A DNA stretch of 64,000 nt from VYDC01 sp963667515 (GTDB lineage: Bacteria; Chloroflexota; Dehalococcoidia; UBA2979), in the NCBI GenBank assembly GCA_963667515.2, contig CAXXXY010000005.1:148014-212013 (forward strand), given 5' to 3'. This document shows positions 50,603 through 59,486 of this stretch, piece by piece; position 1 is the stretch's first letter, and every line of letters starts with the position of its first letter. Below the pieces are notes generated by a model. It searched no databases, was not told where the DNA came from, and saw nothing but the letters and a program-made list of their open reading frames with translations. The translations under genes were made by a program, and so were the position numbers.

Positions 50603-51894
50603 CTACGGCTGTGAGGGCGCCTTCCCGGCGTCCCGTGACCTCGCCGGCGGCTCTGGATAGCGGTCACCGATCACGTCGTGGCGTTGGAGCTCGCGGATCT
50701 CGTCCGCGCCGTACCCGAGCTCCGTCAGCACCTCGGCGTTGTGCTCGCCGAGGAGGCCGCAGCGCAGGTCCCACGAGGGCGCGTCGGGCGCGACGTCCCA
50801 CAGGAAGCCGCCGAGCAGCCGCTCGCCGAGGTACGGGTGGGCGACGGTGTGGAACCACTCGCGGGCGTGGAGCTGCGGGGAGAGCAGCACCTGCTCGGGG
50901 GAGACGGCGGGGGCGGCGACGCCGCCCTCGGCCTGGATGCGGTCGGCGAGCGCGTAGGCGCCCTCGGTCCTCGCGAACGCCTCGACGGCGCCATCCACCG
51001 CCGCACGGTCGCGCAGCCGCCCGGCCACGCTCGACCAGGGGTGGCGCATCCTCGGACCACTCCGGGTGCCCCATCGCCCGGGCGAGGCCGCGCCACTGCT
51101 CGTCGTTCTCGCAGCTGACGTTCACCCACTCGTCGTCGCCCGCGGCGCGGTAGCAGCCGTACGGCACGACGTGCGGGTCGCCGTTGCCGACGCGCGAGGG
51201 GCTGCGGCCCGTCAGGCTCCACTCGGCCATCAGCCCGGGGAGCTCGTACGCCAGCGCCTCCACCTGCGCCATGTCGACGTAGCTGCCGCGACCCGTGCGG
51301 TCCCGCCGCTGGAGGACAGTCGTGACGGCGAAGACGAGGCTGAGCGGCACCGTGGCGTCCGAGTGCATGACGGAGATCAGCTCCTCCACCGGCGCCCCCC
51401 GGGTAGCCGCGGACCGACGCATGCCCGACCATCGCGTCGAATCCCGCGCCGATCATCGTGTAGCCCTGGTAGGGGCCGGCCTGCCCCCACCCCGGGAGCG
51501 AGATCAGCGACGCGCGCGGGTTGAGGGCGGAGACGACCTCCCAGCCGAAGCCGAGGCGCTCCATCGTGCCCGCGGAGAAGCTCTCCACCACCACGTCGCC
51601 CCACTCGATGAGGCGGCGCAGGACGGCGGCGCCCTCCTCCTCGCGGAGATTCACGGCGACGTTCCGCTTGTTCCGGTTGCCGTGGTGGTGGTTGTTCACG
51701 CGCTCGTAGACGGGGCCGGGGCCATCGGCGACGCGCGCATCGGCGACGAGCGGACGCGTGATCGAGTTCCGCGGATAGCTCTCGAGCTTCACCACGTCCG
51801 CGCCGAGGTCACCCAGCAGCGAGCAGCCGAAGGGCCCCGCCCAGATCTCCGCGAGCTCCACCACTCGCAGCCCGGCCAGCGCGCGGGTCGTCAC
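50603..51894 (-). pseudogene. CaiB/BaiF family CoA-transferase, two frameshifts
   Basis: About 430 codons from a GTG at 51894 that overlaps the stop of the upstream CoA-transferase gene (GTGA). The N-terminal family motif is VVELAEIWAGPFGCSLLGDLGADVVKLE, then NRNKRNVAVNLREEEG and the FDAMVG region. An extra G in a six-G run near 51402 and a one-base shift near 51045 break the frame; each segment continues with normal family sequence (AQVEALAYELPGLMAEWSLT, PYLGERLLGGFLWDV). Probably intact in the organism as the partner of the gene at 51891. Confidence 0.85.
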
Positions 51895-53114
51895 CGCGTG
51901 ACCCCCGCGCGGAACAGCGCGATCTGCTCGTCGCGGCCGTAGCCGAGCTCGTCGAGCACCTCGCCCGTGTGCTCGCCGAGGCGCGGGGCCGCTCGAAGCG
52001 CCCACGCGTCGCCGGCGCCGTCGTCCTCGATGCGGAAGGGAGGGCCGGGCAGCGTCAGCGAGCCGACCCCCGGCACGTCCAGCGTCTCGTAGGAGCCTCG
52101 CGCCTTCGCCTGTGGATCGTCCGCGGCCTCCGAGACGTCGAGGAGCGGCGCGACCATCATCCCGATCGCCTGCAGCTGCTCGAACGCCTCGTAGCGCGTG
52201 CGCGCGTCGAGCCACGGCTGAAAGAGCCCCACGAACTCATCGAAGTGCCGTGGAGCGCTCGCCGGGTCGCGGAACCGCGGGTCGTCCGCGAGGTCGGCGC
52301 GACCGAGCAGCCGGAAGAGGTTGCTGAACGCGGGCTCGTGTCGCCCCGATATCACCACGTACCCGTCGCGGCAGCGGTAGGCGCCCGTGGGGTACGCCAT
52401 GCGCGACTGGCCGGGCCGCCGCGGCTGAACGGAGCCCGTCAGCGCCCACGGGAAGAACGCGGTGTCGACGTTGCCGAGCAGCGCCTCGACGCCCGCGACG
52501 TCGGCGACGCGGCGCTCGCCGCCTCCGCGGGAGCCCCGCAGCGCGGCGGCGCCGACCGCCGCCGCCGTCGCCCCGACCTGCGCCGAGCCCGCGAACGGTG
52601 CGTAGCGCAGCGGCTCGCGACCCTGGATGGAGTGGCGGTAGGGGCGGGTCGACCAGCCGAAGAGCGTGAGGTCGCTCTCGCGCCGGCCCGCGTACGGACC
52701 GTCGAGCCCGTGCGGCGTCACCGCCACGACCGAGGCGCGCGACGCCCGCTCGAGCGTCGCCAGCACGCGCTCGGCGTCCGCTGGCGGGAGATCGACGAAC
52801 GCGAGGTCCGCGTCGGCCGCCAGCCGCCCCAGCACCTCGCGCCCCGAGGCGGTCCCGAGATCAACGACGATCGAGCGCTTCCCCGTGTCCAGCGCGAGGT
52901 GGAAGCCGCCGCGGTCCAGGTGCGGTCGGTCATCCGGAAACGGTGGCAGCCGCCGGACCTCCCCACCGCCGATCGGCTCCACCTTCACGACGCCCGCGCC
53001 GAAGTCCGCGAAGCGCTTCGTGGCCGCCGCCACCGTTACCGTCCCGCCGACCTCGATGACCGACGTGCCCGACCACGGTTGCGGTGCGGCGTCGCCTTCG
53101 CCTGCCTGCGCCAT
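51891..53114 (-). CDS. CaiB/BaiF family CoA-transferase
   Basis: 407 residues, class III CoA-transferase fold. GTSVIEVGGTVTVAAATKRFADFGAGVVKVEP near the N-terminus, TGKRSIVVDLGTASGREVL, RYAPFAGSAQVGATAAAVGAAAL, and the C-terminal GYVVISGRHEPAFSNLFRLLG. The family moves CoA between carboxylic acids through a covalent Asp intermediate; I could not place that Asp with certainty. It overlaps the second CoA-transferase by 4 bp; such pairs can form heteromers, as in benzylsuccinate CoA-transferase. Substrate unknown. Confidence 0.88.
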   Translation of the reverse strand: MAQAGEGDAAPQPWSGTSVIEVGGTVTVAAATKRFADFGAGVVKVEPIGGGEVRRLPPFPDDRPHLDRGGFHLALDTGKRSIVVDLGTASGREVLGRLAADADLAFVDLPPADAERVLATLERASRASVVAVTPHGLDGPYAGRRESDLTLFGWSTRPYRHSIQGREPLRYAPFAGSAQVGATAAAVGAAALRGSRGGGERRVADVAGVEALLGNVDTAFFPWALTGSVQPRRPGQSRMAYPTGAYRCRDGYVVISGRHEPAFSNLFRLLGRADLADDPRFRDPASAPRHFDEFVGLFQPWLDARTRYEAFEQLQAIGMMVAPLLDVSEAADDPQAKARGSYETLDVPGVGSLTLPGPPFRIEDDGAGDAWALRAAPRLGEHTGEVLDELGYGRDEQIALFRAGVTR

Positions 53115-53255
53115 CTCCGCGCCCCCTCGACATCGACGCCTCGCCCCCGGCCGACCGTCGCGCCGGGGCCGGGCGCCACTGTAGAGGGTCCGGCCGTCGA
53201 GCCGAGCGCATCACGGCGACCGGCGCACCGCGTCGCCGCACGCTCGTCGCGACGC

Positions 53256-54272
53256 TCACCCCAGGGGCGCGGCCACGACCGTGTCGATCGACCGCAGAAG
53301 CTGCTCCCGGCTCGCGAAGCCGCCGAAGTGCGCGACGACCTGGTCGGCCACCCCCGCATAGCGGGTGACGAGCGTCTCGCGGACCTCGTCCGGCGAGCCG
53401 GTGACCGCCACCTCGTCGATGACCTCGCGCGGGATCAGCCGCGATCCGCGGTCGAGGTCGCGATCGACGAGGCAGGCCTGGCGGATGGCGTCGAAGCGGT
53501 CGCCGATCCCGTAGTGCTCGAGGATGCCGCGGTAGCTGCGCGTCGACAGGTAGTTGGCGATCATCATCCCCGCCCGATGCAGCGCGCGATCCTTGTCCTC
53601 GTCCACGACGGTGTTCGCCCACGCGGCCAGCTCGAAGGGCGCCTCGCGGCCCGCCGCCAGCCGACCGGCCTCGACGTTGGGGCGCACCACGTCGCGCAGA
53701 TAGCCGGCGCTGAAGACCGGGTGCCCGCAGAGCCCGTCTGCGACCTCGCCCGCGAAGCGCTGCATCCGCTCGTTCACCGCGGCGATCCAGATCGGGAACG
53801 GCGCGGGGTCGACGAGGTCGGGCGCGCTCGCCCGGAGAGCGGCGACCGAGTGGTAGTCGTCGTGCCACTCGAACGGCTCATCGCGCCCGCACGCGTCGAC
53901 GAAGCCGCGCACGATGCCGACCACCGACCGCAGCCGGCTCACGGGTCGCGGCACGTCGATGCCGTACTGGTAGAGGTTCTGACGCCGCGTCCCGCTCGCC
54001 AGCCCCAGGATGACGCCGCGATCGCTGGCGCTCTGCAGCGTCAGGAACGCCGAAGCGATGGTGACCGGGTGCCTCAGGAAGGCGCGGAGTATCCCGGAGC
54101 CGACGTGGATGCCCGGCGCGGCGACCGTCATCGCGCTCATGTGCACGATGGCGTCCTCGCCGGGGTTGTCGGAGGACCACGCGGAGTCGAGCCCCGCGTC
54201 CTGAGCCCTTCGCGCGTACTGCGCCCGAAGGGACGCCGTGCTCAGCGCTCCCAGCGCCACGCCGTACCGCAC
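53256..54272 (-). CDS. LLM-class (F420-type) oxidoreductase
   Basis: 338 residues. GTG 54272 chosen because GGAGGAG lies 4-5 nt upstream; the longer open frame upstream is Arg/Gly-rich noise. TIM-barrel features: RYGVALGALSTASLRAQYAR, AGLDSAWSSDN, IHVGSGILRAFLRHPVTIAS, DRGVILGLASG and FPIWIAAVNERMQRFAGEVADG. Expected cofactor F420 or FMN. Upstream of the two CoA-transferases on the same strand (141-bp gap), so the three may serve one catabolic route for a CoA-activated acid. Confidence 0.88.
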   Translation of the reverse strand: MRYGVALGALSTASLRAQYARRAQDAGLDSAWSSDNPGEDAIVHMSAMTVAAPGIHVGSGILRAFLRHPVTIASAFLTLQSASDRGVILGLASGTRRQNLYQYGIDVPRPVSRLRSVVGIVRGFVDACGRDEPFEWHDDYHSVAALRASAPDLVDPAPFPIWIAAVNERMQRFAGEVADGLCGHPVFSAGYLRDVVRPNVEAGRLAAGREAPFELAAWANTVVDEDKDRALHRAGMMIANYLSTRSYRGILEHYGIGDRFDAIRQACLVDRDLDRGSRLIPREVIDEVAVTGSPDEVRETLVTRYAGVADQVVAHFGGFASREQLLRSIDTVVAAPLG

Positions 54273-54630
54273 GTGCTCCTCCTCTGCGTCGAGCTCGCGG
54301 CGACCGCTCGGCGGGTGGATCGCCTGCCACGCGCAGCGTAGCGGCGCTCGGCCCGGGTGCGGCGACCGATCGGCCGGCGGGATGCTCGACGCGATCGCCG
54401 GCCATCGGCACCCACCCGGCCCCCGAACGACCGAGCGCCACGCGCGGCCGCCCGGTGCCGGGGTGGACACCACGCGACCAGATCCGCAAGATCCGAACCC
54501 TGAAGGAGGAACGTCAGCAGGCTGGCAACGACGACGAGCGGCTACCGGGGGTGCGCCTCGACGCACTCCACGCCGCCGATCGAGGGCTCTTGGCCCTCCG
54601 CTCCTGCCGGCAGGCGGATGCCTCGCTTGT

Positions 54631-54717
54631 GCCCAGGTGGTGGAATTGGCAGACACGCCGTCTTGAGGGGGCGGTGCCCGAAAGGGCGTATGCGTTCAAG
54701 TCGCATCCTGGGCACCA
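54631..54717 (+). tRNA. tRNA-Leu(GAG)
   Basis: 84 nt plus encoded CCA (54715-54717). Acceptor GCCCAGG/CCTGGGC, anticodon loop TTGAGGG with anticodon GAG, long variable arm TGCCCGAAAGGGCGT as in class II tRNAs, T-loop GTTCAAGT. Confidence 0.95.
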
Positions 54718-54826
54718 TCACGCACGCACGGCAGCCCCGGCGCGGCCGCCCGGCCTCCGCGGGCGCCCCCGGCCGGGGCTCGCCGCGTCGGGGAGCCGGC
54801 CGCGACGCCGGGCGTCGCGCGGCACG

Positions 54827-55621
54827 CTAGCCGCGGTCGCGCCCCCGCACTGCCCAGCCGACGGCGCCCGCGGTCAGCAGCGCCGCCACCACCAGCAGCC
54901 CCGCAACCAGCACCCCGGAGGAGGACGCCGCCCCCGCCCGAGCTGGCCTCGCTGCGCGCGAACAGCGGGCGCGCCCCCGGGTCCAGCACGTCGAGGTGCC
55001 AGACGAGCTCGCCGCCCGACAGTTCGTCGGCGTTGTGCTCGACCACCTCGCCGGGGGAGGGCGAGGCGCACGGTGAAGCTCGCGTCGCCGAGCAGCACGT
55101 CCGCGATCGCGCCGCCGAGGAGGTCGCCGCCGCCCCCCTCGCCGAGCCCCGCATCCGTCGCGTCCGCGGAGAGCCGCGCGTCGAAGCGCCAGCCCTCGCC
55201 GTCGCGCTCCAGCATCAGGCTCTCGAAGGCGTCGCCGACACCCGCGGCGGGGCCGTCCCCGCCGCCGTTCGACGAGAGCCGCTCGAGCGCCGCCGCCACG
55301 TCGTCCCCGGCCTTGAAGGGCACGCTGACGCGCGCACCCGTGAAGTCACCGTCTTCGTACGCCTCCACCGCTGCGCCGAGGGGGCAGATCCGCCTCGTCG
55401 ATCTCCGCGAACGCGGCGGCCAGGTCGTCGCCGCCCACCAGCTCGCCCAGCCCTCCGCCCCCGCCCTCGTCGGCGAACGCCGCGAGCACCGCGCCGTCGA
55501 TCGCCGTCAGCACGGAGACCGTCCCCGACCCGTCGTCGTTCACGTGGATCGCGATCTCGGCGCGGATGCACCCGGTCAGCATCAGCACCGCCAACGGCGC
55601 GAGCAGCAGCAGTCGTCTCAT
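54827..55621 (-). pseudogene. LppM/DUF3153-like lipoprotein, three frameshifts
   Basis: Signal peptide MRRLLLLAPLAVLMLTGC with the lipobox Cys at 18, then AEIAIHVNDDGSGTVSVLT, the opening of LppM-type domains. Later segments (VEAYEDGDFTGARVSVPF, ERDGEGWRFDARL, ASFTVRLALP, GEVVEHNADELSGGELVWHLD) and a C-terminal membrane helix (LLVVAALLTAGAVGWAVRG) lie in different frames. Each shift is one extra C in a C run (near 55385, 55060 and 54915). Corrected length is about 265 residues with a signal and a C-terminal anchor. Probably a sequencing artefact rather than a dead gene. Confidence 0.75.
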
Positions 55622-55839
55622 GGGTCCGTCCCGGTTCGTGCGAGCGCCCGGCGCACCGAACAGCCCGCGCGCGGCGCCCGCAGCGCACTGCCTCGTGCCC
55701 CCCGATCCTCGGGCGGCGGCGGCGCGACGTCAAGAGAGAGAGGGGCGCGCCGAGCGCCGGGCGTTGACGCCGAGCACGCTCCCGGCTTTCAATGCCGGGG
55801 CGCCCAGCCGCGGGGCGCGCCGACGCCGGCCAGCGCCAA

Positions 55840-55914
<75 letters not shown>

Positions 55915-55984
55915 GTCGGGCCCCGTGGAGCCGCGGCGCACCCCCGTCGCCGCGAGCCCAGCGCAACCGATCGACCGCCCGAGC

Positions 55985-56058
55985 GGCCACGTAGCCAAGT
56001 GGCAAGGCAGGGGTCTGCAAAACCCTTATCGCGGGTTCGACTCCCGCCGTGGCCTCCA
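55985..56058 (+). tRNA. tRNA-Cys(GCA)
   Basis: 71 nt plus encoded CCA. Acceptor GGCCACG/CGTGGCC, discriminator T, anticodon loop CTGCAAA with GCA, T-loop GTTCGACT. 70 bp after tRNA-Gly, probably one transcript. Confidence 0.96.
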
Positions 56059-56234
56059 TCCCCCACACCCAGGAAGCGCCGCCTCGAGGCTCAGCCGTCC
56101 GGATCGATCGCAAGCGCAGCAGAGGCGCTGCCGCTCGGCAAGCGAGCTCGCTCCGATCTCGCACCACGAGGCATGCCGCGTCTCGCGGAGGCTCGGCGCA
56201 CCGTCGTACCTGCGGAAGGCGGGAGCTGGGCACG

Positions 56235-56741
56235 ATGATCGGGTCTGGGGAGCCGTCACTCATGTCCATGCGCTCGCACGCGATGGGGCTCGGCGCCGCA
56301 CTCCTGGTGCTCGGCATCGCCGCGGCCGTGCTTGCTTCCGGGGCGCTCGGGCGCGCCGAGGGGGACGGCACGATGCCGGACCTCGTGATGAGCGCGTCGG
56401 GCTGCAGCACCTCGACCCTGCGCATCGCCGCAACCGCGGAGCGGATGATCCGCGTCGCGAACGAGGCGCACGAGCCGATGGTGCTCTCGGTGCCGACGAT
56501 CGAGATCGCCATCGAGGTGCCGGCAGGCGGCGAAGCGGACGTGAAGCTGCACCCCTACATTTCCGGCGACTATGCGCTCTATTGCGTGCAGGAGGCCGCG
56601 CACGCCGCGGCCGGCGGCATCACCGGCACGGCGTTCGTCTGCGGCCTCGACGACCGGAGGCTAGCTGTACTACCCAGGAATGTTGTTCACAGGCGGGAGG
56701 CGGGGACGGACCCGCCGACGCCGCCGTGCGGTCGGCGGTGA
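56235..56741 (+). CDS. cupredoxin-like exported protein, 3' end replaced by IS481
   Basis: Open frame of 168 codons from ATG 56235 (GGGAGC upstream; ATG 56262 is an alternative). An N-terminal signal or anchor (GLGAALLVLGIAAAVLASG), then a small beta-rich domain with IRVANEAHEPMVLSVPTIEI and YALYCVQEAAHAAAG, where the Cys-X5-His pair resembles copper ligands of a type I site. IS481 copy 4 begins at 56666, so the last 25 residues are IS-encoded. The native end on the far side of the IS shows no stop in frame for over 100 bp. Likely truncated. Confidence 0.6.
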   Translation: MIGSGEPSLMSMRSHAMGLGAALLVLGIAAAVLASGALGRAEGDGTMPDLVMSASGCSTSTLRIAATAERMIRVANEAHEPMVLSVPTIEIAIEVPAGGEADVKLHPYISGDYALYCVQEAAHAAAGGITGTAFVCGLDDRRLAVLPRNVVHRREAGTDPPTPPCGRR

Positions 56742-57715
56742 TTGTAGCGGTAGAGCCAGCGTGGGAGCTGGCGCAGCCGCTCGGCGTTGGAGCGGTAGGG
56801 GCGGGCGTAGGCCCACTCGTTCTGCAGGATCTGGATGAAACGCTCGGCTTTGCCGTTCGTCTGCGGGCGGTAGGGCCGCGTGTGCGACAGCCGCACGTCT
56901 GCGGCAGCGGCGGCGCCGTGGAAGCTGCGGGCGACGGTGTAGGCCTTCGCGTTGTCGGTCAGGACCCGGCGCACGCGCACGCCACGCCGGCGGAAGGCCG
57001 CGAGCGCCTGCTCGAGGAAGGCGGCGCAGCTCGCGCCACGCTCGTCGGGCAGGACGGAGACGTAGGCGTAACGGCTGTGGTCGTCGACGGCGACGTGTAG
57101 GTACTCCAGCCCCAGCGAACGCCGCGAATGCGGCCCGGAGCGCGTCTCGGCGAAGCCAGGCGCCATTCGCTTGCCGCCGCCCTCGGGGACGCGCCCGAGC
57201 TTCTTCACGTCGAGATGCAGCAGGTCGCCGGGGGCGTCGTGCTCGTAGCGGACCGGCTCCCGGGTGACGCGGTGCAGGCGGTCGAGCCGGTTGAGGCCGC
57301 GGCGCCGCAGCACGGCGTAGACCGTGGAGCGGGCGACCCCGAGCGCCCACTGGATGCGATGCGGCCCGAATCCCTGCGTGCGTCGCACGGCGCAGATGCG
57401 TCGCTCCAGCTCGGGCGGCGTGCGCCGGGGATGCGCGCGCGGGGCGGAGCTGCGGTCCTCGAGCCCTGCCGCTCCCTCCGCCCGGAAGCGCCCCAGCCAC
57501 TTGGCAACGGTGTGGCGGGAGACGCGGAAGTGGCGAGCGACCTCAGCCTGGGGCCAGCCGGCGTCCACTTCCCGTACAAGCTCGAGTCGGGTCAGCGGCG
57601 TCAGCCGCGCGTTACGATGGGCCATGAGGGTGTCCTCTCCTCGCTACTGCCGTGCTGTCACACACAGCAGCGGGCGAGGCCCCTCATCCTCTCAACAACC
57701 TACGTGGGAACTACA
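56666..57715 (-). mobile_element. IS481-family insertion sequence, copy 4
   Basis: 1,050 bp with perfect 6-bp target duplication GCTAGC (56660-56665, 57716-57721). Same family and ends as the other three, with single-base changes in both inverted repeats (right end AATGTTG for AAGGTTG, left end CTCTCAAC for CTGTCAAC). Confidence 0.95.
56687..57625 (-). CDS. IS481-family transposase (copy 4)
   Basis: 312 residues with intact DDE residues (VLTDNAKAY restored relative to copy 3). Differs from the others by Ser for Ala in VGGSVPAS. Confidence 0.95.
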   Translation of the reverse strand: MAHRNARLTPLTRLELVREVDAGWPQAEVARHFRVSRHTVAKWLGRFRAEGAAGLEDRSSAPRAHPRRTPPELERRICAVRRTQGFGPHRIQWALGVARSTVYAVLRRRGLNRLDRLHRVTREPVRYEHDAPGDLLHLDVKKLGRVPEGGGKRMAPGFAETRSGPHSRRSLGLEYLHVAVDDHSRYAYVSVLPDERGASCAAFLEQALAAFRRRGVRVRRVLTDNAKAYTVARSFHGAAAAADVRLSHTRPYRPQTNGKAERFIQILQNEWAYARPYRSNAERLRQLPRWLYRYNHRRPHGGVGGSVPASRL

Positions 57716-57863
57716 GCTAGCCAGGGGCACAGCGCCCCTCCGATGCGGGGCCGGCGCCCGCCTCGCCACGCGGGCTTCGCAACGCCTCCCGGTTGCTGCA
57801 AGAGTCACGCCGCCCGGATGGGCGCCCGCCCCGGCATCTTGCGCAGCCGACCGGGAGGCACCG

Positions 57864-59486
57864 ATGAAGCGGCGCTGGCTCCTCGTTCTCCTCGGATCCG
57901 TCGCGCTCGGCGCGTTGTTCGCGCCGGCATCCCACGAGCGCCCCGCGTCGGCGCAACCGCCACTCTCCGTCGTGCCCGCGCCGGGGCAGCGCGCGATCAC
58001 GCTCTTCTCAGGCGGCTCGCTCGATGCGCTGGCGACCGCGCTGAACGGCGGGGGCTGCTCGCCCAGCACCGTCTCGGCGACGCCGCCGGGCGGTGGCGTC
58101 GTCGCCTACGTCTTCGATGCGCCGTCGTTCGCGAACAGGACGTTCACGGACGCGTTCCCGGGAGATCTCCCGGTGAGCGCGCTGTTCGCGCGGTGCGGCG
58201 CGGCGCTCGGCCCGCCGGCCCCCGGGGCGCCTGCCACGCCGGGCGTCGCGGTATCGCCCGAGACGCAGATCCTCATCGACGGGGTGCGCGACGTGCTGGG
58301 GCCCATCATCGGCGACGACGGCGTCGACGATGTGCTCGCCGGCCTCGACCTGACGGGCCTCAACCCGGCCCCCGTCATCCAGATCGTGGACCGCCCCGGT
58401 GACTTCGGCGTCTCGACCACGTTCACCGCGGGCGGGATCAGCACCCAGACGGTGGGGGCGGCCGGCGCCGACCTCCTCGCCTCGTCGTTCGCCACGGCCC
58501 CCGGCCAGGGGGAGTACGTCGTCCTCACGGCGATCGTGAAGGACGCGCCGGACGCGAGCGTCGACTGGCAGCTCGGCGCCGGGATCACGAAGGCGGGGCA
58601 GCCGCGCACGGCGCCCGACCCGAACGGGCTCGGCCTCAGTCACGTGGGTACGAGCGTGACTCTCGTGAGCGGCGGCGACGGTTTCGGCAGTGGCTGGTTC
58701 CCGACGACCGGATTCGACACGAACTTCCAGTCCGTCGCCACGAGCAGCTTCGGCTGGTTCGAGTTCGGCAACCCGGTGATCGCGCTCTTCATCCCCGTGG
58801 CCGAGGCCGGCCCGCTCGGCGAGCGGATCTTCACCGCCTCGCTGTTCGGCCGCCGCACGGAGGGGCAGCCCACCAACGACCAGCAGCCGGCGGTGTCGAA
58901 CCTGCTTACATTCCTGGAGAACCCGTTCGACTTCGACTTCACGCCCTTCGTGCCCTCCACGCAGCCCGCCGGCAGCTGCACCCCGAGCCCGACCACCCTC
59001 TGCCTGCTTGGCGGACGCTTTGCCGCAACCGCCACGGTCACCAACCCCGACGGCTCGGTCAGCGACGGGCTCGGAGATCTCAACCCCGCCGGCGACGGCG
59101 GCGTGTTCTTCTTCCTCGAGGTCGAGGGCGAGGTCTTGCTCCGTGCCCTGGACGGCTGCGACATCAACGGTCACGGGTGGCTCTTCGCCGCGTCGACGAC
59201 GAACGTCGACTACACACTCACCGTGACCGACAGGGTCTACGGCGCTACCAGGACGTACGACGGCCTCGACCCCCTCGAGGACACGGACGCGTCCATCCGG
59301 GACACGAGCGCGCCACCTGTCCCCAGCGCCCGTGACCCCGTGAGCGCGGGCTACGAGGCCGGCTGCAGCGCCTCCAGCTCGGCGGCGGCGCGCTCCCACT
59401 CGGCGAGCCGTGCCGCGAGGCGCGCGCGCAGCTCGCCCCGGCGCCGCGCGTCCGCCTCCACGCGCTCGCGCGGCGTGCGCTCGTAG
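57864..59486 (+). CDS. large exported protein of unknown function
   Basis: 540 residues from ATG 57864 (GGGAGG 7-8 nt upstream). The signal peptide MKRRWLLVLLGSVALGALFA is followed by a processed region ending in ASAQ. The mature part is Gly/Asp/Phe-rich and beta-like, with a low-copy Cys set. Near residues 375-490 lies a recognisable C-terminal domain (CLLGGRFAATATVTNPDGS, VEGEVLLRALDGCDINGHGW, NVDYTLTVTDRVYGATRTYD) common in exported bacterial proteins of unknown role. That domain normally ends near the DTSAPPVP motif, so the last 50 residues, which overlap the convergent ABC-F gene by 136 bp, may result from loss of the native stop. Confidence 0.75.
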   Translation: MKRRWLLVLLGSVALGALFAPASHERPASAQPPLSVVPAPGQRAITLFSGGSLDALATALNGGGCSPSTVSATPPGGGVVAYVFDAPSFANRTFTDAFPGDLPVSALFARCGAALGPPAPGAPATPGVAVSPETQILIDGVRDVLGPIIGDDGVDDVLAGLDLTGLNPAPVIQIVDRPGDFGVSTTFTAGGISTQTVGAAGADLLASSFATAPGQGEYVVLTAIVKDAPDASVDWQLGAGITKAGQPRTAPDPNGLGLSHVGTSVTLVSGGDGFGSGWFPTTGFDTNFQSVATSSFGWFEFGNPVIALFIPVAEAGPLGERIFTASLFGRRTEGQPTNDQQPAVSNLLTFLENPFDFDFTPFVPSTQPAGSCTPSPTTLCLLGGRFAATATVTNPDGSVSDGLGDLNPAGDGGVFFFLEVEGEVLLRALDGCDINGHGWLFAASTTNVDYTLTVTDRVYGATRTYDGLDPLEDTDASIRDTSAPPVPSARDPVSAGYEAGCSASSSAAARSHSASRAARRARSSPRRRASASTRSRGVRS

